DNA from: Tetracentron sinense
Lineage: Eukaryota; Streptophyta; Magnoliopsida; Trochodendrales; Trochodendraceae
Reading direction: 5' to 3'
Assembly (NCBI GenBank): GCA_015143295.1
Contig: CM026557.1
Coordinates: 29,173,760 to 29,237,759 of the forward strand
DNA: 64,000 nt
Positions 45,663-57,156 of this stretch are shown here, one piece after another. The position numbers and the translations under genes were made by a program. Below the pieces are notes generated by a model, which saw nothing but the letters and a program-made list of their open reading frames with translations, was not told the DNA's origin and made no database searches. Within the stretch, counting starts at the first letter, position 1; each line of letters starts with the position of its first letter.

Positions 45663-48068
45663 TTTATGCTATGTTAGATTTATTGACTGGATCATGGCTT
45701 GCATCTCAGGTGCCCGTTTTTCCATTATGATAAATGGGGAACGGGTGGGCTATTTTCATGGCAGTCGTGGCTTGAGGCAAGGGGACCCTATCTCCCCCTA
45801 CTTATTTATGCTGGTTATGCAGGTCTTATCTACCTTGCTTGATAAGGAAGCTCAGGAAGGTCGGCTTTCTCCCCATCCCTTATGCTTGTCTCCGCTGATC
45901 ACACACCTCTGCTTTGCTGATGATCTGGTTATTTTTGCTCGCGCAAATCTTGGGTCCGTTAAAGCTATTGACTCCACCTTGAAGCTCTTCTCTAGATCGG
46001 GGCTTGAAGCCAATCTGATGAAGTCTCATGTTTTCTTTGCTAATGTGCGCACGAGGAAGCGGGTCCAAATTCAAAACAAGTTGGGGTTCCGGGCTGGTAC
46101 TTTGCCCATTAAATATTTGGGACTTCCCCTTTCTGCGACACGGCTTACATTTGGGAACTGTCATGATCTCATTGATAAAATCTCGAAACGTATTTCTTCT
46201 TGGAAAAACAGGTGGCTGTCCTATGGAGGGAGAGTGGAGCTTATTAAGAGGGTTCTCCATAGCTTCCATTTGTATTGGTGCAGCGTCTTCTTGTTACCTA
46301 AAGGGGTCACTAAGCTTATTGAGCGTTTGCTCGCCCGTTTTCTTTGGGCAGGCCCTGATCTTCATAGTTCTATTCACAAAGTTGCTTGGGAACACGTTTG
46401 CCGTCCTCATGCAGAAGGGGGGTTAGAGTTGCGAAGAGTGCTGGACTGGAACCATAGCGCCTTATGTAGACGTATATGGGAGATTGCCTCTACGAAAGAT
46501 TCTCTATGGGTTGCGTGGTTCCGGGCTAGATACCTTAAGAAGGAGTCTATTTGGACTATGAAAATGCCAGCTTCGCCATCTTGGAGTGTCCGGAGTATTT
46601 TGACGACTAGACCGCTAGCCGAGGGTGCTATTCATCATTTAGTTGGTGATGGTCTCTCCACTCGGATTTGGCTTGATCATTGGCATCCTAGAGGTGTTTT
46701 ACTGAAGGAATGCAGAGTTACAGATTCTTATATTCACGGTATTGACAGAAATGCCTTAGTTGCTTCTATTCGGCAAGAGAATGGATGGATTCTCCAAGCT
46801 CCTAGCCTTCCTGAGCTGATTGGCGTGTGGGAAGAGATCAGTAACATTCCATTACTGGGTGAGGGTGCCGACCGTATTGTTTGGACTCCATCTGTTAATG
46901 GTAATTTCTCTTTAAAATCGGCTTGGAATCACATCAGGTCTTCTAATATCAATGTTCGCTGGGCTAACCTCCTATGGCATTCCCATGCAATTCCTAAACA
47001 TTCGATGATTACTTGGATGGCTATTCGCCATGCCCTATCCACTAAGGACAGGCTATTTCGGTTGGGGATTGTTGGCGATGCCCAATGCATCCTATGCCGC
47101 TCAGCTCCTGAAAGCCATGACCATCTCTTTGTCTCTTGCCCTTTTACTTCAATAATCTGGGCTCAAATTACTAAACGCATCCGGCTGCCTGTCCGCCAGT
47201 TCCTTGATTGGAATGATATGATCCGTTCTTTGACCAGATATTGTAAAGTGAACCATATCAAAGGGCTCATTCGCAAAACTGTTTTTTGTGCGTTCATCTA
47301 CCATGTTTGGATTGAGAGGAATAACAGGACATTTCGCAATGAGTACCGCCCTTCTAATGTGGTTCATAGGAAAATCATTGATGATGTGGTGATTCGGCTT
47401 AGTATGGACAAGCTAGCTGTTGAAGATAATGCAGACAACAGAGATACTATTGATTCCTTTGGTATCCAGGCCTACTGGACCTTGGCTCGTTGGGTCTCTT
47501 GGGTCCCACCAAGGGATGGTCACCTTAAATTGAATACTGATGGATCAGCAAAACAGGGGCATAGTGGCTATGGTTGTATCCTTCGGGACGCCATGGGAAG
47601 TGCAATATATGCGTTAGCCGGTGGGCGCCCAGAACAAACTGTTATCTACATCGAGCTATATGCTATTCGACGTGGCCTTGAGGTTGCTCGCAGATTAGGT
47701 ATTCAGCATATCTGCATTGAATCCGACTCCACCTCGGCCGTTAAGTGTGTACAAAGGAAATGTGTCTGGCCGTGGGAATGCTCCTTTATCCTAGCTAATA
47801 TAGGTAGGATGCTTCAGCACTTCGATGCTTGGGATATTAGCCACACTCCGCGAGAAGCAAACAAAGCTGCAGACTTCTTATCTAAATTTTGTCCCTCCTT
47901 GGGGGAAATATCTTTAGTTCCTTCGGTGTTTCCAATGGGATTATCTCATCTTGTTGCTATGGACTCTATGGGTCATAGTTATATGCGAATGTAATTGTTT
48001 TCCCTTATATATTTATTCCATTATGGTTGGGGTCTGCCTAACCCCGCTTTCCTTCCCCCAAAAAAAAA
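45663..48068 (+). mobile_element. 5'-truncated LINE (family I, divergent member)
   Basis: It is flanked by an 11-bp duplication ATAACATAGTA (45,652-45,662 and 48,069-48,079). Its 3' UTR carries the same tail as the other family I copies, GGTTGGGGTCTGCCTAACCCC then CTTTCCTTCC, and an A run. It lies upstream of the TNP2 gene, in opposite orientation. Confidence 0.92.
45694..47994 (+). CDS. LINE ORF2 C-terminal two thirds: reverse transcriptase (second half), zf-RVT, RNase H
   Basis: An uninterrupted 766-codon frame. It starts within the reverse transcriptase (ARFSIMINGERVGYF, SRGLRQGDPISPYLF) with the catalytic FADD at 45,913-45,924 (about residues 74-77), then KYLGLPLS and WLSYGGRVELIK. The zf-RVT region lies at about residues 405-500 (SLKSAWNHIR, HSMITWMAIRHALSTKDRL, CILCRSAPESHDHLFVSCPF). 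RNase H covers about residues 605-740, with acidic residues in NTDGS, YIELYAI and IESDS, and HTPREANKAADFLSKF. Full-length plant LINE ORF2 proteins run to about 1,200-1,400 residues, so the endonuclease and palm start are missing because of 5' truncation, not decay. The ATG at 45,694 is fortuitous. Confidence 0.88.
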   Translation: MACISGARFSIMINGERVGYFHGSRGLRQGDPISPYLFMLVMQVLSTLLDKEAQEGRLSPHPLCLSPLITHLCFADDLVIFARANLGSVKAIDSTLKLFSRSGLEANLMKSHVFFANVRTRKRVQIQNKLGFRAGTLPIKYLGLPLSATRLTFGNCHDLIDKISKRISSWKNRWLSYGGRVELIKRVLHSFHLYWCSVFLLPKGVTKLIERLLARFLWAGPDLHSSIHKVAWEHVCRPHAEGGLELRRVLDWNHSALCRRIWEIASTKDSLWVAWFRARYLKKESIWTMKMPASPSWSVRSILTTRPLAEGAIHHLVGDGLSTRIWLDHWHPRGVLLKECRVTDSYIHGIDRNALVASIRQENGWILQAPSLPELIGVWEEISNIPLLGEGADRIVWTPSVNGNFSLKSAWNHIRSSNINVRWANLLWHSHAIPKHSMITWMAIRHALSTKDRLFRLGIVGDAQCILCRSAPESHDHLFVSCPFTSIIWAQITKRIRLPVRQFLDWNDMIRSLTRYCKVNHIKGLIRKTVFCAFIYHVWIERNNRTFRNEYRPSNVVHRKIIDDVVIRLSMDKLAVEDNADNRDTIDSFGIQAYWTLARWVSWVPPRDGHLKLNTDGSAKQGHSGYGCILRDAMGSAIYALAGGRPEQTVIYIELYAIRRGLEVARRLGIQHICIESDSTSAVKCVQRKCVWPWECSFILANIGRMLQHFDAWDISHTPREANKAADFLSKFCPSLGEISLVPSVFPMGLSHLVAMDSMGHSYMRM

Positions 48069-48079
48069 ATAACATAGTA

Positions 48080-49545
48080 AATAAACACATTTAATTAGTA
48101 GTTTAAACAGTTAACATAGACCACGGGGTTCTGCCATGCACTATACAAAGTATAGCAAAGCGGGAACAAGATTGTTAACAAGTAAGAATTACTTAATGCA
48201 ATTAAATCGAAGGAAAATTTATTATCAAAAGATCTAGCATGTCATTTTAGTTTATCTATCAAGTTAACAATTGAGAATTACTCGACTCTCCTATTAATCA
48301 TTTGAATACTAGTATAAAAGAATTAAGGATTTGACTAAGAGCTTTAATTAGAGGACCTCAAGGTCCTCTTCCAAGTTGACCACATCAATCAAATTTCAAC
48401 ACATTGGGCAAGAGAAATAAAGTTTTTTTAAAATAATAGTTTCACTGCCACATGTCAATTTGCAATTGGGTTGTCAATTTGGAAGAAGACCCTGTGGTCA
48501 GTTTTCCATTTCCCTTTAATTTGATGTGATCAATGTGATGTCAAAGAAAATAGGTGGATTTTGTGTTGCTTCTACCCCTTGGATTTATCTTACTTAGTGA
48601 CGAGCTAACCTCTTCTTTAAAATTATGGCAAGCAATTTCTGTTAGAATTAGTCGACACCTAAAGTTAAGATATTCTGATTATTGCATGATTTGGATTTAC
48701 TCCAAATCAGGTTCTGTAAATATTTTCAATGGCTACAGGTTCATATATGTTGTCTCTATCTTTCCCGCAGAAAAAATTGAATCATAGCTCTAAAGAAATC
48801 AGTTTTTTTTTTATCATGGTCATGTATAAGAATCCCACAACATGGATCTTTAGACTCTGTCTTCTTGTGTTTGTTACCATTTACAGATTGTGCCAGTGGC
48901 CACAGGAAGACTCACTCAGGAACCACTACAAAGCGGAAGTGTAAAGGGATCTCACCGTGGTTGGACTCCTCACAACCCTTATTTATAAGAGTCAGCATAA
49001 AAGTCTTACAATAATCAGGACTCCTACTTGGAAAACAGATGAAAGAATCTTACAACAAGTACAACTAAGCTCAAGACTATTACAAATACTCCTACTGTAA
49101 CACAAATAACACTTAATTAGTTACTTATTTTTAGAATCTTGAATTCCAAATTTATACCAACGTCCCTTGTGGATTCTGTCTCTTGGTTGCATAACTTCCA
49201 GGTAAAAATTCTGGTTTTAAGAAAAAAAACAACTTCCACAAAAAAAGGGAACATCTATTCTAAAAAATAAAATTAGGAATCCAGTGAGCCTCATATCCAT
49301 GCTTTCTAAGGATAATAATATAATTCAAGAACCCTGCAAAAACTCTCGCTTTTAATCAGTACAGATCATTTCATGTAACTTACCAATATCACTACCTTAT
49401 TCTGCTGCTGAAACCCCAATTCAGCATTCTTACATCCACAATAACCAAAAAAATAAAAGAACAACAAACCCCACAAAACCTATGTAAAATAAACAACACC
49501 CTTCAATCAAAAACAGACAAACCATCAAGCACAAATTATAGAGTT
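48080..49545. other. Unassigned CACTA-interior or flanking sequence
   Basis: About 1.5 kb of AT-rich DNA. The frames 48,554-48,787 and 48,729-48,944 match no family I know. CACTACAAAG at 48,923 resembles a CACTA end but is in the wrong orientation for a right terminus and lacks the subterminal motifs. Nothing else seen. Confidence 0.45.
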
Positions 49546-49731
49546 GGGGCTGATGGCCAGGACCACGCCTCACGAAGCGGAGGTCCTGAGTTCGATTCCC
49601 TGCTCTCGTTGGCCACCCTCCGGATTTATCCCGACTTTCCTGGTGCGTGTGGAGAGAGGGCTCTGCACGTGCCCGGGGGAACTAGTCGGGTGCTCTAAGA
49701 GGCCCGGATACCCTCATCACCAAAAAAAAAA
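49546..49731 (+). mobile_element. tRNA-like SINE
   Basis: About 176 bp of GC-rich sequence in an AT-rich setting, starting GGGGCTGATGGCC. It has a polymerase III box B match, AGTTCGATTCC (49,589-49,599), and a box A-like TGATGGCCAGG about 35 bp upstream. The tRNA-unrelated body includes GGATTTATCCCGACTTTCC and GAACTAGTCGGGTGCTC, and it ends CCCTCATCACC plus ten A. The 3' part GGGT...ATACCC can fold into a short stem. No convincing target duplication is visible. The frame 49,544-49,750 over it is fortuitous. Confidence 0.75.
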
Positions 49732-50400
49732 TCGTGAAACATATCCATAATCCATGAAAAATGAAAAAAAAAAAAACCCTTAATATCTTCTCGGAAGCCC
49801 TAAAATCCGAGAAGATATCAAAGCCACCAATATTCAAAAAACCACTGCATTCCCTTAAAGATTGATATACCAAAAATTCAAAGAATCCCAAAACCCAGCA
49901 CCATTTAAAGCACATGCAACAAATTTAAAGAAACCTTAATACAACTCATTTGAGTTAAAACAGATGACAACCAGTCCATGAGACCTTCATACACAAAACC
50001 CAAATCCACAAAAATCACAAGGAACCTAAGGACTAGACTGTTGTAGCAGAGACTGGTAAACCAACAAAGAAACCCTTAATTTTCATTACAGCCCCATAAA
50101 CCCCTAAAAATGGAGCAAAGAGGCATCAACACTGCAACAGTGAAAACAGCTCCAACAACCCCTTCTTTCCTCACCAACCTCTCTCTTTTTCTCTCTCCAT
50201 TTTCTCTGCAGCAAAATTAAAAGCAAGCCTTTCTTCTATCAACTTTTTCATTTACTTCAATGGTCAATCCAATTCCAAACATGTCTGCATCAATTGTCCC
50301 TGCTCTCTTCCCTCCCCAGTCATTATTACACCTATCTCTCCAAATTTAACTTTTTTTTCTAGTTTTTCACCACCAGTAAGATTGAAAAGTTGTTAAACCT
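49732..50400. other. Unassigned sequence before the LINE; may include its 5' UTR
   Basis: No coding domain was recognised. A CT-rich stretch with TTTCTCTGCAG (about 50,170-50,215) could belong to a LINE 5' UTR. The LINE 5' end could not be placed: its partner target duplication lies outside the window. Confidence 0.4.
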
Positions 50401-50419
50401 GTGACTATATTGTGTTATA

Positions 50420-51342
50420 ATGGTGTCTGAGCCAATAATGGCGTCTGCTGGCACTGTGCCAGCAGACCCCCCTCCACCCTCTAGTCCAAAACCCTGGTCT
50501 ACTCTTTTTGAATCCACCAAGACCACTTCCTCTGAACCTTCACTTTCATCCCTCCCGATCTTGTTAAAGGAAAAAAAACTGCATGTCTCCTCGCGGAAGA
50601 TTTAGAAGAGGGGATTGACCGATGGTCCAATGCCCTAATCGGCTTTGTTTTGGGTTCCAAGCCTTATTTCAACAGTTTAAAGCGATTCGTGCAAAGGATC
50701 TGGGCACCTCAAGGGCACCTGGAAGTTTTAGGTCTTGCTAATGGGCTTTTTGTGTTCGATTTCAGCTGCGAAGAGGACAAAATTCGAATTCTTGAGGCTG
50801 GACCCTGGTTCTTTGATAAAAAACCCTTGGTGCTCCGACCATGGTGCCCTTCTTCAAAGCTGGAGAAGCCTTTAGTCTCCTCCCTTCCTCTTTGGATCAA
50901 ATTGCCAGGCCTTCAACTTCATCTTTGGGGTGAATCTTCGCTCAGCAGGCTCGCAAGCGTTATTGGAACCCCATTGTACTCTGACAAAATAACTGCTGGG
51001 AAAGAGAGGCTGTCATATGCCAGAATTTGTGTAGAAATTTCTGCTCGAGATGATCTCCCCGATCTCATCGACGTATTGATGCCTAATGGCTCTCTCATTC
51101 AACAAAGAGTCGAGTATCACTGGAAGCCCTTCAAATGCTCTACGTGTTGGTCATTTGGTCACCTGGACTCTCATTGCTCCACTAAACGGATCTATGTCCC
51201 AAAAACCGCTAATCCTTGTTCCTCTTCAAATCCCCTGCTTGGGACTAGCGAAGTTGCCACAACTCCCGGTGACAAACCATCTTCGGAGGGTTTCAGCGAT
51301 GTTCGGATAGACGCTTCTTTGGAGCTTGGAAACCATTACGGC
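50420..51342 (+). pseudogene. LINE ORF1, 5' part: DUF4283 domain and CCHC zinc knuckle
   Basis: The ATG at 50,420 gives a Pro/Ser-rich N-terminus (PPPPSSPKPWSTLFEST). A one-base indel in an A tract (50,571-50,578) moves the frame; reading from 50,572 gives ACLLAEDLEEGIDRWSNAL running into the DUF4283 core (GFVLGSKPYFNSLKRF, GLANGLFVFDFSCEEDKIRIL, GPWFFDKKPLVLRPW, LWIKLPGLQLHLW). A CCHC_4-type knuckle C-x2-C-x4-H-x4-C (CSTCWSFGHLDSHC) follows at about 51,139-51,180. The product would be the RNA-binding partner of ORF2. The frame is cut at 51,342 by the Gypsy and goes on at 61,357. Apart from the insertion, the A-tract shift is the only lesion I see. Confidence 0.83.
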
Positions 51343-53733
51343 TGTCGCGACCCAAAACCCACCCTAGGAGTTAGAGTGAATCGTGGACGACTAAATCATG
51401 ACTTACATGACTTGCTTGACAAACCACCTGCAAAACACTCACAGAGCATATACAATAGAGGATAACAGCTGAAGCACAACTATAAGACACAGCGGAAGTC
51501 TAACAAACCTCTAAGTATATATACACATGGTCCAAGTTTTAATACAAGAAATCAAAACAAAGAAAGTGCAGACATGCCCGCCAAAATACATGGATATAAT
51601 CACTCATGCTCACCCACAGCTAATCCACTCAGAATCTAACACCACCTACTGATAACCCTCTACGGGAGGTTCCTCCAAAGGCTCCTCGATGTACTCCTCC
51701 TCCACCCATGGACCAGGAGCACAAACATCAAATGGAGCAGCAACTCCCTCAGAACCTGCCGACATAAGAAGTACGGCTGAGCATGGAATACTCAGCGGGT
51801 ACTAAATACTAATCAACAGTCATAGTATACAGATAGCATACATAAAGTAGGAAACAAATTGCATATATAGAACAGGAACAATTTATATCATACAAGGAAG
51901 TAAAGCAATTTATATTCATGCTTGCATTCAGAAAAACTGATAAAACCCTTGAAAACATCGTGCACTTGACTTGACTTGAAATACCCTTTGCGTGATTGGG
52001 AACTTGTTAACCGTGTCATGCTTGTCATGCTTGCATCATGCGTGCCATGTCATGTCATGCGTGTCATGCGAGTATCATGCTTGCTTGTTCATAATTTAAA
52101 CATGTTCACATGCCTAGTTGTCGTTCATAGCCCGTCGCAACTAGTACCCTATATGCAGATGGGTATGCCTGGTTGCCGTCTGGTTGCCGTTCATAGCCCG
52201 TCGCAACTAGCATCCATGCGGAATGTGAATGCCTAGTTGCCGTTCATAGCCCGTCGCAACTGGCATCCATGCGGAATGTGAATGCCTAGTTGCCGTTCAT
52301 AGCCCGTCGCAACTAGCATCCATGCATGTCATGCCATGCAGAGTTATGCGTGTCATGTGATGCTATGCTATGCGTGTCATGCGATGCTATGCATGTCATG
52401 CGAGGGGATGGGAGACCTTTCCCTATGCAATGCATGATTGTCTTGCCCTTATCAAAAGCGAGGTGAAACATATCTTAGGATATGCCCCACCTCTACGTCC
52501 CATACTTAAAACATCGATAAATCACGTCATTTCATGCGTGCTCGTGAGATCGTGTGCATACTTGCATTTGGAATTAAATATGGTAATTTGGGGTAATTCA
52601 CAAAGCATAGCATATAACAATTCAAGTGAGTAATAATCTACACATTTTAAGAAATGTAAGAAACACACTATCATGAACCCTAATAAATTTCAAGAGCAAT
52701 TAAGCATGGGTTCCCTTAATTTATCATTTATTTTGTTCACCTTGGCATTTCATCAAACATGGGGTGTGTTCATTATTCACTTAACCTAGATCATGCTTTT
52801 CTAGGTGGGTTATGCTCACATCACACTTGTATGTTCATTGTTAGTACAGTGCCCTTTCCCATTCGTTCATCACATCATCCACACGGCATCCATTCGCCAA
52901 CATCCATCTCCATTCACCATTCATACCACCAATCTCATAACACATATATAAGTGAAGGAAAACAAGGAGAAACAAGGAAAAAGGGAAACTATAATTAGGA
53001 GGGTAGTAAGAAGTACCGACCTTGATCAAGTGAGGAAGAAATCTCCTTTTCAAAACGACCGTGTAGTTGTTGCCCTAGCTTGGAGAACGCTCTCCACGAG
53101 TGCTTGAGCCGAGATCTTGGAGAAGAGCCAAGCTTGAAGTGATCTAGGGTCTCAAACCCCTTTGATTTCTCTTCCAAAGACAAGCCCTAGGTTGGAATCG
53201 CCTTCTCCCCTTTCTCATATTCTCTCAAACTCTCTAAGTGTTGAATGATGCCCTAAAGGCTCGGGCAAGACTCTTAAGGTAAGAGTGAACCGACCAAAAA
53301 GACCATAATACCCTTACTGAAATTTTTGCAAAACGCGAGTACCGAGCGATCGGTGTTAATGACCGATCGATCGTTGCCTACCGAGCGATCAGTGTGTTGA
53401 CCGAGCTCTCGACCAAAAATCAACTCTCTGGAAAATTTCCCCATACAAAAATCTTGACCAGTCGACGGCTACCGATTGATCGATTTTGGACCGATCGATC
53501 GCTCTATGGACCGAGTGATCGGTTGCCTGCAGGTCCAGACTGTTTTGGCCATATCTTTTTACTCGCTCGTCCGATTTTGACGATTCAACTTGCGTTGGGT
53601 TCGCACTTCGAAAACGAACATTTCTGATGTTTTGAAAATTTTAATTTCTTCCTTATTTATTAATTATACCACTTTAAAGGCAACATGGCTACGAAAGTGT
53701 CATGCATAAATGTTAAAAGTTCGGGGCTCTACA
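51343..53733 (-). repeat. 3' LTR of the Gypsy element
   Basis: On the coding strand it runs from TGTAGAGCCCCGAAC to GGGTTTTGGGTCGCGACA. It contains about four ~54-bp repeats with the core GTTGCCGTTCATAGCCCGTCGCAAC (52,110-52,325), one with an 11-bp internal duplication, and the GATC-palindrome array (about 53,340-53,525). Frames inside it (51,976-52,236; 52,759-52,998; 53,394-53,627) recur in the other LTR simply because the DNA does. Confidence 0.93.
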
Positions 53734-53747
53734 TCCTCCCCCCCTTA
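53734..53747 (-). promoter_or_regulatory. Polypurine tract of the Gypsy element
   Basis: On the coding strand TAAGGGGGGGAGGA lies directly before the 3' LTR start TGTAGAG. It primes plus-strand DNA synthesis in LTR retrotransposons. Confidence 0.88.
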
Positions 53748-53835
53748 CAAAAATTTTGTCCTCGAAATTTGGACGAAACATGCATTACAGAATCAAACAA
53801 AATTACAAGCTACATATACAAAACCTATACAAAAT

Positions 53836-55557
53836 TCATTCAAACAATTCCGGGTACTTCGCTTTGACTTCGGCTTCACGCTCCCATGTAGCTTCTTCCT
53901 GAGCATGGTGTTGCCATTGTACAAGAACCAATGTAATAGTTTTGTTGCGAAGCACTTGATCTCTCCGATCCAATATGTGAATCGGCTTCTCAACCAACGT
54001 GAGATCTTCTCGAATTTCCAACGGTTCCAATTCTAGTACATGCGAAGGGTCCGCAATGTACTTCCGAAGCATAGACACATGGAAGACGTTGTGAACTGCG
54101 GCCATGTGAGGTGGGAGAGCTACCCTGTATGCAACCTCACCAACTCGCGTGATAATCTCAAAAGGCCCAACATACCGAGGACTGAGCTTGCCTCGCTTGC
54201 CAAATCTCATGATCCCTTTGCTAGGAGATACTTTCACAAAAACTTGATCCCCTACTTGAAATTCCAAGTCCCTACGGCGCGTGTCCGCATAACTTTTCTG
54301 GCGATCTTGAGCAGCTTTCAATCGATCCCGAATGATCTACAGGTTTGCAGTTAGCTCAATCAACTCCGGACCAAGTACTTTCCTTTCACCTACCTCATCC
54401 CAATAGAGAGGAGACCTACAACTTCGCCCATACAAGGCCTCAAATGGTGCCATTTGGATACTCGCCTAATAGCTGTTATTATAGGCAAATTCAACCAAAG
54501 GCAAGTGCTCTTCCCAACTGCCTCCGAAATCCAACATACAAGCCCGAAGCATGTCTTCAATGACTTGGTTCACTCTCTCGGTTTGTCCATCCGTCTGTGG
54601 ATGAAAAGCGGTGCTGAAATCAAGTCGGGAACTCATAGCCTCCTGGAAACTTTTCCAAAATCTTGACGTGAATCTTGGATCCAGATCCGACACAATACTG
54701 ACGGGCACTCCGTGCAACCTCACCACTTCCTTGATGTACAAAGCGGCTAACTGACTAGAGTTGAAAGTAGTTCGGTAAGGCAAGAAGTGAGCGGACTTCG
54801 TCAAACGATCCACTACTACCCATATCGCATCTGAGCCCCTTGCCGTCTTTGGCAAGCCAACTATGAAATCCATGGATATGTTCTCCCATTTCCACTCGGG
54901 AATCGGAAGGGACTGTAATAGACCTGCGGGCCGCATGTGTTCTGCTTTCACCTGTTGACACACCAAGCACCGTGCTACATATTCCGCAACCTCCCTCTTC
55001 ATATTCCGCCACCAAAAGTGACTCTTGAGGTTCCGGTACATCTTTGTACCCCCTGGATGCACTGTGTACTTCGAACGGTGTGCTTCATCCAAAATCTCTC
55101 TTCGAAGATCTGCATTGGCTGGGACGCACAGCCTTCCCTTGAATGTGATAGCACCCCGACTAGTGAGAGAAAAGTCTTCACTGCCCTTGGCAACTTCCTT
55201 GTCCCAGAAAGCCAACAATTCCGCATCCATGGCTTGATATTCTTGGATCAAATCTATAATGTACGGCCGAACCGTAACATTTGCCATGGTAGGACCACGG
55301 ACAGAGTTATTCACACTGATGTCCAGATTTGCCAAATCTTCTAGTAGCTTCCATTCTTGAACCAACATGTGTGCTAACAACCCCTGAGGTCTTCTACTCA
55401 AAGCATCAGCCACTACATTTGCTTTACCCGGGTGGTATTGAATGGTACAATCATAGTCCTTCAGAAATTCCATCCAACGCCGTTGCCTTAGATTCAATTC
55501 CTTTTGGGAAAAGAGGTACTTGAGGCTCTTGTGGTCCGTATACACATTGAATTCCAC
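53836..55557 (-). pseudogene. Gypsy pol, distal part: end of RNase H, integrase, chromodomain-like C-terminus
   Basis: From 55,557 it reads [12 protein letters not shown] (RNase H end), the zinc-binding segment ([25 protein letters not shown]), and the integrase core with Asp in [10 protein letters not shown], Asp in IVSDLDPRF (usually SDRD) and Glu in [15 protein letters not shown] replaces CAG in NNSYQASIQ-type sequence near 54,466 and another TAG lies near 54,340. The remainder (54,321-53,836) has GDQVFVKVSPSKG, GPFEII and HNVFHVSMLRKY, and ends with a chromodomain-like stretch (LVQWQHHAQEEATWERE). Chromodomains steer integration to marked chromatin in this group. Two stops make this part non-functional as it stands. 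Confidence 0.88.
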
Positions 55558-55575
55558 CCCGTATAAGTAATGTCG

Positions 55576-56082
55576 CTAGATCTTGAGTGCAAACACGATT
55601 GCGGCAAGCTCTAAGTCGTGCGTGGGGTAATTCTTCTCATGCTCCTTCAATTCCCTCGATGCATAGGCAATGACCTTCTTGTGTTGCATAAGCACACATC
55701 CAAGTCCAACGTGTGAGGCATCATTGTACACCTCATACCCAAGAGGTCCGGATGGCACTGTAAGGACAGGAGCTGTAGTAAGCCTCTTCTTCAGTTCCGT
55801 GAAACTGATCTCACACTTGTCGCTCCATACAAACTTCGCATTCTTCCTTGTCAGGTAAGTAAGCGGTGCTGCAAGGCTAGAGAAACCCTCTTCGAATCTC
55901 CTGTAGTAGCCTGCCAACCCAAGGAAGCTGCGTATCTCCGTAACACTCTTGGGCTTCGCCCAACTCATAACTGCTTCGATCTTCTTCGGATCTACCGAGA
56001 TACCTTCTGCAGAAACAACGTGGCCTAGGAATGCCACTTCTTCCAACCAAAACTCACACTTGCTAAGTTTGGCGTATAGCAA
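55576..56082 (-). pseudogene. Gypsy pol, middle part: reverse transcriptase thumb and RNase H
   Basis: It starts after a one-base frameshift near 56,080 (LEMLRE joined to [10 protein letters not shown]). It includes [34 protein letters not shown], the RNase H start [15 protein letters not shown] (usually YCDAS or YTDAS) and [19 protein letters not shown]. The frame ends in TAG at 55,576-55,578 where the family has TGG (ALKIWRHYLYG). The RNase H domain degrades template RNA during replication. Confidence 0.88.
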
Positions 56083-57156
56083 GCTCTCTTAGCATTTCCA
56101 ATGCAAGGTGAAGGTCGCGCACGTGATCTTCCCGTGTCTGGGAATAGACCAAAATGTCATCAACAAATACAATCACGCACCGATCTAGGTATGGTCGGAA
56201 CACCCGGTTCATCAAATCCATAAAGGCTGCCGGCGCGTTCGTGAGACCAAAAGGCATCACCAAGAACTCATAGTGCCCATATCGAGTCCTGAAAGCAGTT
56301 TTGGGAACATCTTCCACCTTAATCTTCAACTGGTGATAACCCGATCGAAGATCTATCTTCGAGAAAAATCTCGCTCCCTTCAACTGATCGAGCAAGTCGT
56401 CAATCCTAGGCAATGGATACCTATTCTTTATAGTGACTTTGTTCAATTGCCGGTAATCGACGCACATTCGCATCGAGCCATCTTTCTTCTTAACAAACAA
56501 CACCGGGGCATCCCATGGTGAGACACTTGGTCGTATGAAACCAAGCCTCTGTAATTCCTCCAACTGAGTCTTCAACTCCTTAAGTTCAACCGGGGCCATT
56601 CTATACAGAGCCCGAAAGATGGGAGCTGTGCCTGGTGCAAGCTCGATCACAAACTCAATCTCCCTGTCCGGAGGTAATCCTGGCAACTCCTCTGAAAACA
56701 CATCCAGGAATTCACTCACAACTGGAATTGTCGATGAGTCCTTTGCCTCGGGGTTAGCTAAGCTCAACACCGCAAAACGAGCGATATCTCTACCTTTCAA
56801 CCCCCGAAAGTGAAATCGTTTTCCTTCTACCGGCTTGAAGAGTACCATCTTCTCAAAGCAAGCTACATGCCCATGATGCGCTGCTAACCAATCCATTCCC
56901 AATATAACATCAAAGTCTTCGAATCCCAGGACGATGAGATCAACCGCCAACTCGTGGCTTCCAACTTGGACCACACTATTTCTATACACTTTATTTGTCA
57001 ATACTATTTTGCCGGGAGGAGTGAAAATGGCTAACTCCGGTTTTAGCTGTCTAGGCTCCTTAGAAAAGCCTTCTGAAAAACTCGGCGAGACAAACGAATG
57101 AGTAGACCCGGTATCAATCAACACTCGAGCCAAGTACTCATTGACTAGTAGGGTTC
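56063..57156 (-). pseudogene. Gypsy protease and reverse transcriptase
   Basis: An open frame from the end of the proposed intron. [24 protein letters not shown] carries the aspartic protease active site DTG, then [14 protein letters not shown]. Reverse transcriptase includes [69 protein letters not shown] and the catalytic FVDD (56,156-56,167). This stretch is uninterrupted for over 360 codons. It ends by frameshift near 56,070. The first ATG-like start in the same frame (57,205) lies inside the proposed intron and is probably irrelevant. Confidence 0.9.

Noticed and set aside
48918-48935. CACTACAAAG as a possible second CACTA terminus
   Set aside because: It is oriented as a left end, lacks the GCGGCATTT-type subterminal repeats, and has no matching right end in the window.
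49544-49750. tRNA gene or small protein at the box B match
   Set aside because: No cloverleaf can be completed and an A tail follows, which fits a SINE; the open frame across it is fortuitous.
52110-52325. Regular ~54-bp repeats with short intervening sequence, superficially like a CRISPR array
   Set aside because: They lie inside a plant LTR, the intervening bases are themselves repeated, and the whole block is duplicated in the other LTR.
53394-53627. Frames in the LTR palindrome region (also 2,208-2,468 and 60,901-61,245)
   Set aside because: They are produced by the repeated GATC-rich DNA and occur in LTRs only; no protein role is indicated.
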